Source: a virus
Length of the DNA stretch: 40,099 bases
Reading direction: 5' to 3' (one strand)
IMG/VR virus record: IMGVR_UViG_3300011115_000937
Location: 1 to 40,099 of that record
Part shown: positions 6,319 through 16,300 of the stretch, piece by piece
Position numbering within the stretch: position 1 is the first letter of the stretch
Layout of the letters: every line of letters starts with the position of its first letter
The notes under the pieces: generated by a model
What the model was told of the DNA's origin: nothing
Seen by the model: only the letters and a program-made list of their open reading frames with translations
Database searches by the model: none
Made by a program: the position numbers and the translations under genes

Positions 6319-6969
6319 ATGAACACCAAGCTCCTCCTCCCGGTTTATGATGACACCCTCCTGTTGGATGCACTCGCTGCCAGCCATCGCATCGGCCCCC
6401 GGCTTCTTGCTATCCTGAACCCCAACAGCGGCTCCAACCTGACAAAAAGCCAGGTAAAACCTTACCAGCGGGCCATCAAATCCCTGTCCAGCAATCGGTC
6501 CTCCATCCTTGGTTATATAGACCTCCATCAGGGCGATGGCTTCACCGGCCCCGGCCCCCGGAAGATCCGGAAAACCGCCGACATCCTCATTGAAATCGCC
6601 CGCTGGAATGACCTCGGCGTCACCTCCTTCTTCTTTGACGATGCCGTGGACTGGCAAGGCACCAAAATAAAACCCCTGCTCGAAGACATCCGCGCCTTCC
6701 TGATTCACCTCGATACCAGTTGGCTCAATCCCGGCGCACCCGCGCCCGGCCTCGCCTCCCTCGGAGCCAATCTCATCACCTTGGAAGACACCACCAGCAA
6801 AAACGCCCCAGCCGGGCCCTCCTGCGGCTGGATCATGCTCGGCCGGAAAACCCTCCCCCCCATCCCCGCCGGACTTGGAGCCTACTTCGCCACCGACCGC
6901 GCCCCCTCCTCCGCTTTCCAGGCCCTCCCCACCTACTGGAATCAGCTCCTAAACAAATTTCCAGCCTAA
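6319..6969 (+). CDS. Spherulin-4-like TIM-barrel protein
   Basis: This encodes 216 residues. The series LLLPVYDD (5-12), AILNPNSGS (31-39), YQRAIKSL (49-56), ILGYIDLHQG (63-72), and GVTSFFFDD (100-108) follows the spherulation-specific family 4 pattern, in which the Asn-Pro-Asn-Ser-Gly loop and the FFDE-type strand lie on the top of a (beta/alpha)8 barrel related to glycoside hydrolases. Here FFDD replaces the usual FFDE. No signal peptide is seen, so it would act in the cytoplasm or be released at lysis. Its length is on the short side, with the C-terminal barrel less conserved. Spherulin-4-like proteins are unexpected in a phage accessory operon; the substrate is unknown. Confidence 0.7.
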   Translation: MNTKLLLPVYDDTLLLDALAASHRIGPRLLAILNPNSGSNLTKSQVKPYQRAIKSLSSNRSSILGYIDLHQGDGFTGPGPRKIRKTADILIEIARWNDLGVTSFFFDDAVDWQGTKIKPLLEDIRAFLIHLDTSWLNPGAPAPGLASLGANLITLEDTTSKNAPAGPSCGWIMLGRKTLPPIPAGLGAYFATDRAPSSAFQALPTYWNQLLNKFPA

Positions 6970-6973
6970 GCCC

Positions 6974-7031
6974 TGAAACCTGAAACCTAAAACCTAAAAC
7001 CTAAAACCTGAAACCTGAAACCTGAAAACTT
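6974..7031. repeat. CCTGAAA/CCTAAAA tandem leader repeat
   Basis: Eight consecutive 7-mers of the form CCTRAAA fill nearly all of the 68-bp gap before the DUF7694-like gene. The leader then ends in ACTTCCTCCC and ATG 7038, with no Shine-Dalgarno sequence. It is the longest and most regular of the junction repeats in this window. Confidence 0.85.
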
Positions 7032-7037
7032 CCTCCC

Positions 7038-7424
7038 ATGAACCCACAATACCTAGCCTATCTCAACAAATGCCGCCTCCGCACCGGAGACTTCGGCACC
7101 GGGGACCAGGACGGCTTCAACGGCCTGTTTCTCATCCGCCCCCTGCACCGCCGGCTACAGGTCATCGCCAGCGATGGCATGGGCTGGCAGCACGTCAGCA
7201 TCAGCATCCCTGGCGCACCACGGGAGACGCCCACTTGGGCAGAAATGGCCGCCATCAAGGACATCTTCTGGCCCCCGGACCAAGCCGTCATGCAGCTTCA
7301 TCCCCCCGCCGCCGATCACATCAACAATCACCCCGGCTGTCTCCACCTCTGGCGTCCCACCGGATTAGAAATCCCCCTCCCACCCTCCTTCATGGTCGGC
7401 CTCCCCGAACTCAACTGCGCCTGA
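7038..7424 (+). CDS. DUF7694-like phage protein
   Basis: This encodes 128 residues. The order W-Q-HVSISIP (about 54-62), PTWAEMAAIKDIFWPPDQAVMQLHPP (about 68-93), then N-HPGCLHLWRP (about 100-110) matches the small phage family called DUF7694, whose function is not known. The start follows the tandem repeat leader. The downstream 64-residue frame begins two bases after the stop. Confidence 0.7.
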   Translation: MNPQYLAYLNKCRLRTGDFGTGDQDGFNGLFLIRPLHRRLQVIASDGMGWQHVSISIPGAPRETPTWAEMAAIKDIFWPPDQAVMQLHPPAADHINNHPGCLHLWRPTGLEIPLPPSFMVGLPELNCA

Positions 7425-7425
7425 A

Positions 7426-7620
7426 ATGCTCACCTTCGGAAAATTCCCTGACGGCACGCCCTTCATCCTTGCCGAAGACCTCAAAGCCTGCGCCCGCCAT
7501 GGACTACTCCGCTGTGAAAAAGGGAAGTGGTTCATTCTGCACAACGCAGAATTCAGCGAGGGCGGGACTCGCGACTCACGAATTGAAACCGCAGCGCAAT
7601 CCCGCCCTTCGCTGCACTGA
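7426..7620 (+). CDS. Small hypothetical protein, possibly fused at cassette boundary
   Basis: This encodes 64 residues. The first 44 (MLTFGKFPDGTPFILAEDLK and following) have the C-ending codon bias of the upstream genes. The last 20, from about 7554, lie in an inverted repeat (7554-7614) and have a different composition. The gene may be truncated, with its original tail replaced when the downstream cassette was acquired. No family is recognised. Confidence 0.45.
   Translation: MLTFGKFPDGTPFILAEDLKACARHGLLRCEKGKWFILHNAEFSEGGTRDSRIETAAQSRPSLH
7554..7614. repeat. Imperfect 14/15-bp inverted repeat at left edge of cassette
   Basis: CAGCGAGGGCGGGA (7554-7567) and TCCCGCCCTTCGCTG (7600-7614) are complementary except for one extra base, separated by 32 bases. 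It marks the point where the strongly C-biased plus strand of the left arm gives way to a balanced composition. Confidence 0.65.
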
Positions 7621-7630
7621 TTTGTTCGCC

Positions 7631-7834
7631 ATGATTCACGTCTATCCAATCAAAGATGACCAAGAGCACGAACTGGAAGGCACGATGTGCCCATGCGGCC
7701 CTCGTGTGGAATGGAACGACCCGAAGACGGGGAATGCACATGCTGAGGCGTTGGTAATCCACAGAGCTTTCGACTGCCGTGAAATCGTAGAGGAAGCCGA
7801 ACGCATATTGGCGAACGCAAAAGCTGACCTATGA
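7631..7834 (+). CDS. Small phage accessory protein (MIHVYP...)
   Basis: This encodes 67 residues. MIHVYPIKDDQEHELEGTMC, then PCGPRVEWND and ALVIHRAFDCRE-x-VEEAE, resemble a small phage protein that typically carries a CxC-type pair and ends in an acidic helix. Its function is unknown. It overlaps the Mom-like gene by four bases (ATGA). Codon use differs from the genes to the left. Confidence 0.65.
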   Translation: MIHVYPIKDDQEHELEGTMCPCGPRVEWNDPKTGNAHAEALVIHRAFDCREIVEEAERILANAKADL

Positions 7835-8433
7835 CCACCGCGCCAACAGACTCCGAATCCACGCAAACCGTCAACGCGGTGGGCATTAGGTCCAGCGCCT
7901 TGTTCGGCTTTGTCGGTTTCGAGCTGGTCACACTGGCCGAGGCAAACAAATGCCTTGCATCGTGGGGTCATAAAATGGGGCCGATCAATCGCGGGAATCA
8001 AGGCGCGACCTGTCACGCACTCATCCACGAAGGAAATGCCGTGGTCGTCACAACCGCAAGCAACCTCATCGCGCCGGTGGTCGGTGGTGGATGCCAATGG
8101 ATGACTCGCGACAACACCATCGAACTATCGCGCCTCTGCGCCGCCCGTGGCGGCCTCTGCCGTGTGGCCCTGCGACTCTGGCGCGAGTTCGTGTTCCCTG
8201 CGATGGGATACGAGTTCGCGGTATCGTATCAGGACGCCGACCTGCACAACGGCAACACCTATCGCTTCGACGGCTGGGAGCGAGTAGGACGGGCACGCAG
8301 CGGCACCGACACGCGATCCGGCAGACCGGGACGCGACAAGTGGGTGTGGGCGTGGCCAGGTAAGCCGAACAGCGTGATATCCAAACCCCCCGGTTTGGAT
8401 ATCACGGATATTTCCGATACTAAACCACAATAA
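7831..8433 (+). CDS. Mom-like / GNAT-fold protein, candidate DNA modifier
   Basis: This encodes 200 residues. The series of a beta-rich N-terminal half, TIELSRLCA (about 90-98), RVALRLWREFVFPAMGYEFAVSYQDADLHNGNTYRFDGWERVG (about 107-150), and TDTRSGRPGRDKWVWAW (about 155-175) matches the GNAT-fold phage proteins related to Mu Mom, which alters adenines to escape restriction. No biochemical residue can be proven from sequence alone; another acyltransferase role is possible. The 3' end runs through a perfect 15-bp inverted repeat and overlaps by 14 bases the end of a convergent recombinase relic. Composition suggests recent acquisition with the 67-residue neighbour. Confidence 0.55.
   Translation: MTTAPTDSESTQTVNAVGIRSSALFGFVGFELVTLAEANKCLASWGHKMGPINRGNQGATCHALIHEGNAVVVTTASNLIAPVVGGGCQWMTRDNTIELSRLCAARGGLCRVALRLWREFVFPAMGYEFAVSYQDADLHNGNTYRFDGWERVGRARSGTDTRSGRPGRDKWVWAWPGKPNSVISKPPGLDITDISDTKPQ
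8373..8406. repeat. Perfect 15-bp inverted repeat
   Basis: CGTGATATCCAAACC (8373-8387) pairs perfectly with 8392-8406 around a CCCC loop. It lies inside the last codons of the Mom-like gene and just before the end of the convergent recombinase relic. There is no T tract after it on either strand, so it is not a standard terminator. It may stop opposing transcription, or mark a recombination edge. Confidence 0.8.
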
Positions 8434-8620
8434 TGCTATTTTTCAATCCCTCACCCAGCCACGCCCCCATCTCCCGGCGCATCAGAGCCGTGACATCGAT
8501 CCGCTTCGCGTAGTGCTTCGCGGTCGTATCCACGCTGCTATGGCCCAGCGCCTCCTGCGCGGTCACAGGAAACACCTCGCCGCGCCACGCCGCCGCATCG
8601 CTTCTCTGTAATCTTTGTGG
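8420..8620 (-). pseudogene. C-terminal relic of a second tyrosine recombinase
   Basis: The minus strand reads an open frame with FPVTAQEALGHSSVDTTAKH followed at once by YAKR and VTALMRREMGAWL. LGHSSVDTTAKHY is the end of box II of a tyrosine recombinase: the conserved H (of GHSS) and the Tyr nucleophile in a TxxHY context. The RxxR-type boxes and N-terminal domains are absent, because the complete integrase gene begins its own stop at 8629. The frame stays open a little into that gene but has no start. It is a different, not duplicated, sequence from the intact integrase, so it represents an older or exchanged integrase. Confidence 0.75.
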
Positions 8621-8628
8621 CCAATCCC

Positions 8629-10092
8629 CTACCCGGCCGCAGCAGATCCCCGCAGCTCCGCATCCGTCACCACCCGCAGCGCCATCCTCGACCGCGCGTA
8701 AAACTGCTGCGCCACCTCCAGCGTATGGCCACCGTGGGCTGCCGCCGCATCCATCCCTTGGCCATCCGCCACCGTGCTCACACTCAGCTTCCGCAGTTGG
8801 TGATTCGTCCCCTTATTCTCCGCGCCGACCCATGGCCGCAGCGCCTTGCTGATCTCCCGGCCCAGCAAATCCCGGCGTCCCGTATAGCTCCGGTCCGGCG
8901 CAAACAGCAGGCCCTCCCGCTCCAGCAGCACCGCCAGCAAATCCCCCTCCACCCGGAACGTCCGCACCTTATCCGCCATCGCCCCCTTCTGCCAAAACCC
9001 TGGCAACCCGTCCACCTTTCCCCCCGCATTTAGCGGTGCCTGCTCCGGGTAATTCCGCACCACCAGCGCCCAGCCGCGCCAGCTCCCGCCCTCCTCCTCC
9101 AGCCATTCCCCCTCCTGGAGCCATCCGCGATGCGCCCAGATCACCTCGCGACTCCGCAGCCCGCACCCCGCCATCAGGCGGAACGCAATCCACTTATCCA
9201 CATCCTCCGTCCGCCACCGTGCCCCCAGCGCCAGCAGCCCCTCAATCGCCGCCCCGCCCAGCCGCACCTGCTGCCCTGGACTACTTGCCAGGCGGGAAAC
9301 CTCCCCAAACGTCAGCACCGGCAGCGCCAGATTCCCCAGATAATAGCTCCGCGCCTTCCGGCCCATTACACTCCGCGCCTTCCCGTATTCGGAATTGACT
9401 GTGTAATTCCCCTCCAGCGGCAGATTACTCACCAGCCCGGGCAGCCCCGCCACCCCCTCCGGCTCCCGCATCCCCTCCTTCGCCCGGGCCAGAGCCGCCC
9501 GCAGCGCCGGCCACTCCCGCCGCCGACCCTCAGGCATCCCCCGCTCCCCATTCCAGACCTGCCGCAGCCGCATCCAATCCAGCGCCAGCTCCCGTGTCAA
9601 CCACGTCACCGCCTGCCCCCGGCACTGCTCCCAACTCCACCCGCTCACTTGGCAAAGAATCGTCTTCAAAGCCGACACATTATCCATCGCCGTCCCGCGC
9701 ATCCGTTCCGGCATCCCCGCCTCATAAGCATCCACCAGCGCCCCCACCGTCACCACCGGCTCACGCACTGCTGCCCGGGGCCGCGCCATCGCCGCCAACT
9801 CCTCCACCCGTCCCGATTGCCAAAGCCGCACCATCGCCCCCAGCTTCGCCTCCGCCCACTGCACCACCGGCCGCAGACACCGGCACCCGCTCCGTTCCCG
9901 CGCCGGATTGCGCTCTGGAGCCACCGCTAGGCACGCGTCACAAATCCCCAGGCGGGAACTCTCCGTCTGCGGCTTCTGGCCTGGCAGCGAAAATCTGACA
10001 ATCCAGGAAGGCTCAAACTCCACCACACCCGCCACCGCCCACCGCCCCGCCGCCCGCTTCTGCCGCATCACCCAAAAATTGCCAGTATTCAT
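8629..10092 (-). CDS. int: Tyrosine integrase
   Basis: This encodes 487 residues. The catalytic domain shows GCGLRSREV (box I Arg), then HQLRK (431-435), HGGH (453-456), and QQFY with the nucleophile Tyr465. These are the R, H-x-x-R, H and Y residues that cut and join attP and attB. The N-terminal half has a Cys cluster (GICDACLAVAP, then SGCRC) that may bind zinc, and a SAM-like core-binding segment (about 140-190). The length is over 450, longer than most phage integrases. ATG 10092 lies next to the 281-bp noncoding gap, where attP would be expected. Relics of another recombinase follow its stop. It reads leftwards, away from the late genes. Confidence 0.9.
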   Translation of the reverse strand: MNTGNFWVMRQKRAAGRWAVAGVVEFEPSWIVRFSLPGQKPQTESSRLGICDACLAVAPERNPARERSGCRCLRPVVQWAEAKLGAMVRLWQSGRVEELAAMARPRAAVREPVVTVGALVDAYEAGMPERMRGTAMDNVSALKTILCQVSGWSWEQCRGQAVTWLTRELALDWMRLRQVWNGERGMPEGRRREWPALRAALARAKEGMREPEGVAGLPGLVSNLPLEGNYTVNSEYGKARSVMGRKARSYYLGNLALPVLTFGEVSRLASSPGQQVRLGGAAIEGLLALGARWRTEDVDKWIAFRLMAGCGLRSREVIWAHRGWLQEGEWLEEEGGSWRGWALVVRNYPEQAPLNAGGKVDGLPGFWQKGAMADKVRTFRVEGDLLAVLLEREGLLFAPDRSYTGRRDLLGREISKALRPWVGAENKGTNHQLRKLSVSTVADGQGMDAAAAHGGHTLEVAQQFYARSRMALRVVTDAELRGSAAAG

Positions 10093-10373
10093 GTTTGTGT
10101 CAGGATAAAATCAGGCCATCCAGCCCCCGGAACCGTCCGGAGCCTATCAAACCACTAGACTGATTTCTAAACCTCCAGCCGACAGAAAGCAACAGAAACC
10201 CGCAGAAACCTAAATCCCCAAAAACCCCCATTTCACTGGGGAAAACAACCCTTTACCACCCATTTCCCCCGTCCCACCACTCCCCTCTCCCGGGGATTAT
10301 GAGTCCCTTCCGGTGACATTTTAAGTCGTTGAAGATCAACGGGGCTTTTGGAAAATGGGGCGAGCTAGACTGA
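10093..10373. other. Noncoding gap between late genes and integrase; candidate attP region
   Basis: No gene is seen in these 281 bases. CTAGACTGATT occurs twice (10155-10165 and 10365-10375), with a close inverted copy at about 90-100 (AATCGGTCTAG). TTTTAAGTC at 10319-10327 is followed by the small palindrome GTTGA-AGA-TCAAC; a similar pair (TTTTAAGTC, GTTGTAAATCAAC) occurs at 102-136. Strand composition flips from C-rich to G-rich within this gap, at about 10.29-10.35 kb. These are the features expected of an attP with integrase arm sites or of a replication origin or terminus; neither is proved. Confidence 0.5.
10226..10241 (-). terminator. Possible terminator of the late transcript
   Basis: On the minus strand CCCCA-GTGAAA-TGGGG is followed by GTTTTTGGGG. 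It lies 130 bases after the last late gene (stop 10374) and before the integrase start. The stem is only five pairs and the T run five, so this is tentative. Confidence 0.35.
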
Positions 10374-13300
10374 TTACTGGGCTTTCAGGCGGCGGGGGTT
10401 TTTGGGGTCGAGTTGGACGGGGGTGAATTTCGGGGTGCCTTTGCGGGCTTCGCGGAGGAGGGCGGGGGGGAGACCCAGGCGGGCGGCGTCGCTCTCAAAG
10501 GTGGCGATCTTCTCCCGGATGGTGGCGAGGGCGGCGTTGGTTTGCTCCAGGGCTCTTTGGGGGGCTCCGGGGAGGTTGTTGTCGAGGATCTTTTGGCCTT
10601 CGGCGCGGATGGCGTTGCCTTCGGAGGCGAGGTTGTGGTAGGCGGTGGCTGCCAGTTGATCCCAGTTCCGGCTGTAGCTGCGGATTCCCACCAGGCGTTT
10701 GGCTTCTTCTTCCACGCTGAAGCTGCGGCCTTTCCGGGTGGCGTCCCGCAGGGCGTAGGTGATGCGTTCCAGCTTGGCGGTGAGGCCGGGCTCCAGGATG
10801 GTTTGACCTGCGGTATCAATGCGCTCCAGGATGCCCGCGATGCCCCGCTGGTTGCTGACGGCCCGGCCACGCCCATCGCGGTTGGCGTAGGCTTGGAGGA
10901 GCGGGTCCATGTGGACGCTGCTCCCAGCAAATTGATTCCAGAGCTGCTCGACGACGCGGCCGGCGCTGTCGGCGGGGTTCTCTCCTTCCCGCGCGGCGTT
11001 GATCAGCTCTGCCATGGTGCCCTGAGGCAGGAGGTAGCTGGAGTTGAAATAGGTGACGCCGGTCTGGTCAAATTTGGTGAAGGCGAGGTTGCCGTTTTTC
11101 TCCCATGGGGCGGCGAAGTATTTCCGGTAGATCCGGTTCCGGTCATCATCACCGCTGGTGCCGGTGATGGCTCCGATCAGGGCTCCGAGGCCCCCGACGG
11201 CGAGCCCTCCGATGGCTGCGGTGCCGATCATTCTGGCGGCGCCACGCTTCTGGAGAGCAGGGTTTTGGCTCCGGATTTCTTCCACAGCATAGCGGCTATT
11301 CCAGGCGAAGTTCCGGTAAACTTCGTATTGAAAGGCAATGAAGCTGCCCACAAACCCGAGGCGGGAGAGTTCCTTCATGACGGGGGGCATTTTGCCATAG
11401 TCCGGGAAGGTGTTGCGGGTCCGTTCTGACGCCCAGTCGAAGGCGTCGTTGCCGGTCAAGCCGCTGGCGTGGGCGGCTTCCAGGTTCCCCATGAATCCGG
11501 TGAGGCGGCCCAGGGCATCCGGCGCAGTCATGACGTATCCGGCGAGTTGGTTCTGCCAGCCGATGATGGTATTGTATCCGGCGGCTGCTCCCGCCAGCCC
11601 TCCTGCCACGGCCCCGGCGGCACGGCCAGGAGCGCCCAGCCCGCGCAGGGCGGCTTGGCCGAGGATGGCCCCTTTCACGGCCCCGAGGGCTCTCTCCCGT
11701 TTGGAGTCATCTGCCACCCATTGCAGCATCTGGCGGGGGATGGTTTCTTCCAGGTTCCGCAGGTTAAAGGATTCGCCGAGGACGCCGGAGCTTTGCAGGC
11801 GGGCGCTCATGGCCCGGTTAGCATCGGCGATGGCTTCAGCGGCGGCGTTAAAGACATCGCCACTGCGGGCGCGGCCGGCCCGCATGAGATCAATGGAGGT
11901 GCCGATGCGTTGCAGGATGTTGCCGTAAAATACGTCACCGGAATTGATGACTGACGTGACGTTGCCGAGGATGTTCACCATCCAGCTATCCGGGCTCAGG
12001 GCCACTTTGTTCAGCTTGGATTCGTTCCCCAGCCAGTGCAGGGTTTTGACTACCAGGCCACCCAGATCCGTGCCGGTGGTGGCTCCACCATCGGTGGTGG
12101 CCAGGGCTTTCATGAGCTGCGGGGTGGTCCAGAGTCCGGCCAGCGGGGTCCAGCGGTGGTTCTCGCCATTGGTGCCGGGGATTTCCTCGGTGAAGACGCC
12201 GCCGCGCTGGGTTTGGAAGAGGCCATTGGCCAGGCCCAGGGTGCGCAGGGCTTGCTGGCCCTCGTGGCGTTGCAGGAATTGGACTTGGAACCCGGCGCTC
12301 TGGGTGAAGCGGTGGAGGGCGTTGGTCTCCTCCCCCATCAGGGCGCGGAGTTCGGCGGGGATGTCTTGCCGGGCGATCAGGCTGCTGATGTTCTTGCGCA
12401 CCTGGCTGTTCCGGCTGGCATTTTGGCGGGCTCCGGTGAAGGCGCTGGCTACGGTGTCCCGGTCCATGAGGTCGCGCAGGTCGGCTTCCAGTTCGGCGGC
12501 GGTGGGGGCGGGTTGGTTATTGGCGGCGGCTTGCTGGCGGAGGAAGTTCCGGGCATCGCGCATGATCCTGGCGGGATCCGCCACGCCGTTGAGGGGCTGC
12601 CCGGCTTGGGCGGCGGCGTCCAGAGCATCGTAGTTCCAGCCGCTGGCGCTGTCGAAGGCGGCGTAGCTGCGGCGCATCCAGGTGCCGATGTTCCCCAGCA
12701 CGGTATTCTGGAGGTCGCCCACGGGGAGCGTCTGGGCGATAGCGGTGCTCAGGTCATCCAGATAGTTCCGGGCGCGGCGGGCACGCTCTGCGAGGACGGG
12801 GTCCAGCGCGGCCAGGGTGGGGCCCGCGCCGGGGGCTCCGTCCATGTAGCCGTTCAGGTGCCCATGGACGGTGGTCAGCGGCAGGCCGGTGCGGGCGGCC
12901 ACGGATTCCGTGGCGGCTTGCAGGTCCCGGCCGATCTGGGCGGCGGCGCTATCGGCGGCACGGCGGGCGCGTTCTGTGCCGCGCACCGTGTCCACAAAGG
13001 CGCGGGGCAAGGGGGAGCCGGTCAGGATGGTGCGCAGGCCCAGCTTGTTGACGCGGAAGGGTTCCCCGGCTTGAAGGCCCAGGCGGCGGCGCAGCCATGG
13101 GTTCTGCACATCGTCGGCATGTATCACGGCGGTGCCGCCCAGGGAGAATTGCAACGCCTCCGGGCTGGTGGGGATGGCGGTGCCGGAGAGGGCGGCCTGC
13201 CGGGCGCGGGTGATCAGGTCCCGCACCTCGTTGGCCCTGTGGGCGCGGCGGCTGAAGTTTTGGAAGGCTTTGGCGAGGAAGGCTTTGATGGTTTCCCACA

Positions 13301-16300
13301 TCTGGCGGGGCAGGCCGGCCAGCCCATCGATGGCATAGCCATTGCGGGCGCTTTCGATGGCTTCCGCTTGCCGGGCCAGCCATTCCAGGCCGAGCTGGGC
13401 GCGGTCCCCATTCAGGTGGCCGTAGTCGGCGGAGATGTCGTCCAGCTCCTCCTGCGGGATTTGCTCCGTGAGCTTGTCCCAGCGGTCCCGGAAATCCTTG
13501 TCCGTGGCCAGCAGGTGGTTCACCCCATCGTGCCCCACCCGCTCATGCAGGATGACCCGGGCCACTGCCGAGCGCGGGGTTTCCCCGGGGCGCACCGTCA
13601 CATTGTCCGTGAAAATGATGGTCCGCCCGGTGCGGGGATCGTGGACGCCCTCCGCCGTGGCCATGGCAGCGCGTTCCTCCGGGGTGAAATAGCCCTCCGG
13701 TGCGTAGCCGCTGGAGGTCAGGGAGTCGGGATTGGCAACAAAATGGACGCGCTCAGTCACCAGCCCGGGCAGGGCGTTGGAGAGTGCGGTCACCGCTTCG
13801 GCGGCGGCCTTGGCGGGGTTGCTGGTCTTGGCGGAGAGGAGCGGCGTGCCGGGATTCTGCTGGGAATACGTTAAGCCTCCTAGCTGACCTATACCTGCCC
13901 TTACTCCTGTTGTTGACGTAACAGCACCAGCTTGGCCTCCTCTTCCGGATCTGGATGGACGGACGGGATTATCAAGTGCCCATTGCGTGATAACCGCGCG
14001 ACGGATCGTCGCGGATCCAAAGCCATCGCGTTGCAACCCAGTAAGGGCCGCGTCGGAGATTGGGTTACCTTGGTATCGGAAGGAGCGGGATCGTCGGTCA
14101 TAAGTCAGGTCGTCAAATTCTGGAACAGCAGCACGGACATTATCCACTTCTTTCAGCAGCAATGCAATTAATTTATCTGTGTCCGTGCCTTGCCAGCGGA
14201 CGCCCTGCTCCGGTGCAGGGTCGCTGTGTGAGGTAAAATTAGGGTCCCCAGCCGCCAGACGGCGCAGGGCAAAACTGATCATGTTGCTGGTGCGGCGCAG
14301 GATATTGATTGGCCACAGATCGCTGGAAATGAATTTATAGTTATTGTTTCGCGCCCAAAGAAAAGCTGCCAAATATGCTTGACTGCCGGTGCTGCGTTGC
14401 CCGGCGGTGGCACTACCCTGCATTCGAGATGTATTAGCTTTATAAACGCCGGGGCTTTGCCTCGTAATATACATCGGACCGCTGCGGGTCTCGATCGTCA
14501 GTCCATTACCTGTGGGCGTGATGGTGATCCAATCCTCCGGCGTGGCCACGGCAGCAGCAATGTCAGCAATATCAGCGGAATCCGTCCAGCCGTAAAGGGA
14601 TCCAGCTTCCTGAGCAATCTCCTTCCAGACCGCTATCATGCGGGCGCGGGCGGACGGCCGGGGCATGGGGGTGACGGCTGGGCGGGGCGTGGCGGCGCTG
14701 GAGGTGGTGGCGGCGCGGGAGGTCCGGGCGCGGGGAGCGGCGGCGGGCTGGGTGGTGGTGGCCGGTGGAGCCGTGGGGAACGGAATGCCAGCCCTTGAGG
14801 CTTCCCGGTAGGTGGGATGCGTGTAATGAGTGCGCAGCCATGCGCCGGGCATATCACTGTAAGTGCCATCAGCATTCCGCTGCTGCTCCCTCACCCTCAC
14901 GGACCAACCATTGCCATTGGATGCAGGGGTAAAGGATTCCACGCGATCCACCATCCCTGATGATGACACGACCAGACTCCCGGGCGTGAAATAGCTGGGC
15001 AGCATGGAGTCAGGAATCCATCCCTCCGGTCTGACGCCTGCTGGGATGGGAGTGGGAGTAGGTAGCGTCAAGCGTGATGGCGCGGCAGGCGCGGCGGGCG
15101 CGGCAGGCGCGGGCGCAGGCGTGGAAACAGCCGCAGGCGTAGAGGCGGGGGCGACAGGCGCAGGCTCCGGCGTAGCTTCCGGTGCCGTCTCATCTTCCGT
15201 CCCGAAAATGTCTCCTATGGCGGACGGGGCTTGAGCGTCTGGGGCCTGCCGCGCGGCTGCCACGTCCGGGATGGATTCATCCGTCAGGGTATCGCCGGGC
15301 TGGGCGCGGTCGTGGAGGGTGGCTTTGACCTGGGCGCGGGTGGACTCGTCCACTTCCACGGCTTTTACCTCCACGCCCTGGGCATTCCGCAGGACTACGG
15401 CCCCGGTGGGGGTGTCCGGGCGGGTGCCGATGCCGTAACCCAGGGCTTCCCCCAGATTACCGGATTGCAGGGCGGCGGTGAAGGTGGGGACATTGGCGGC
15501 GGGCAGGATGGCCACGCCAGCGGGGGTGTCCATGGCGGTGAGCCCATCCCCGGGCTGCGGGGTCAGGGCGGGCGGGAGCTGCTCCAGGGTGGCGCCGGGG
15601 ATGGTCATGGCAGGCTCGATGCCTGCAGCCACGCGCTGGAACTGGGCAGCGAGGGTGGCGGCGGACTCCGGCACGGTGCCCATGGGGTCCTGCGGGGTGG
15701 GCGCGGTGGGCGCGGTGGGCACAGGGAAAGGGCTGGTCTGGTCCACGGTCCCGCCGCGGGCTGCGATTGCGGCGAGGTTTTGGGGATTTGAGATTTGAGG
15801 ATCTGAAATTTGAGATCCGGCGGGGACTGGAGCTGGATTGGAAATTGGAGATCCGGCGGGGACTGGAGCTGGATTTGAAATAGCCGGGGGGCTTATTGCA
15901 ATCGGCGCAGACGGATTGGAATAAGTCGTAGTAGGTGGCGCGGGCTGTGTGCCATTGACAGGAGCAGCAGCAGGAGCGGCAGCGGCTGGATTGGCGGGGG
16001 CTGGCGCGGTGGGTGCGGTGGGATTGGGCGCTCCGATGTTCCTTTGCGGGATGGCCCGCGCGATGGTGGCCCCGCCCATCATGGGCAGACTGCCAAAAAA
16101 TCCACCCATCCCGGCCTTCAGGGGATCCTGCTCCTGTTGACCGGCGGCATTGGCCACCACGTTCTGGAAGTTTGCCCCCACGTATTCTTCCACCCATTCC
16201 TTGGCAGGCATCAGGGCGATGGACTTCCACGGCATCCGCTGGCCGCGCATGAGCTTGGCTTCATCCGGGAAGATGCGCTCGCTGGCCAGTTCGATTGCCG

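Noticed and set aside
6974-7031. Possible CRISPR array from evenly repeated units
   Set aside because: Units are 7-8 bases without spacers, no cas genes exist, and similar leader repeats with other units occur elsewhere.
8373-8406. Rho-independent terminator for the Mom-like gene
   Set aside because: The stem is long and perfect but lies inside the coding sequence and no T tract follows on either strand.
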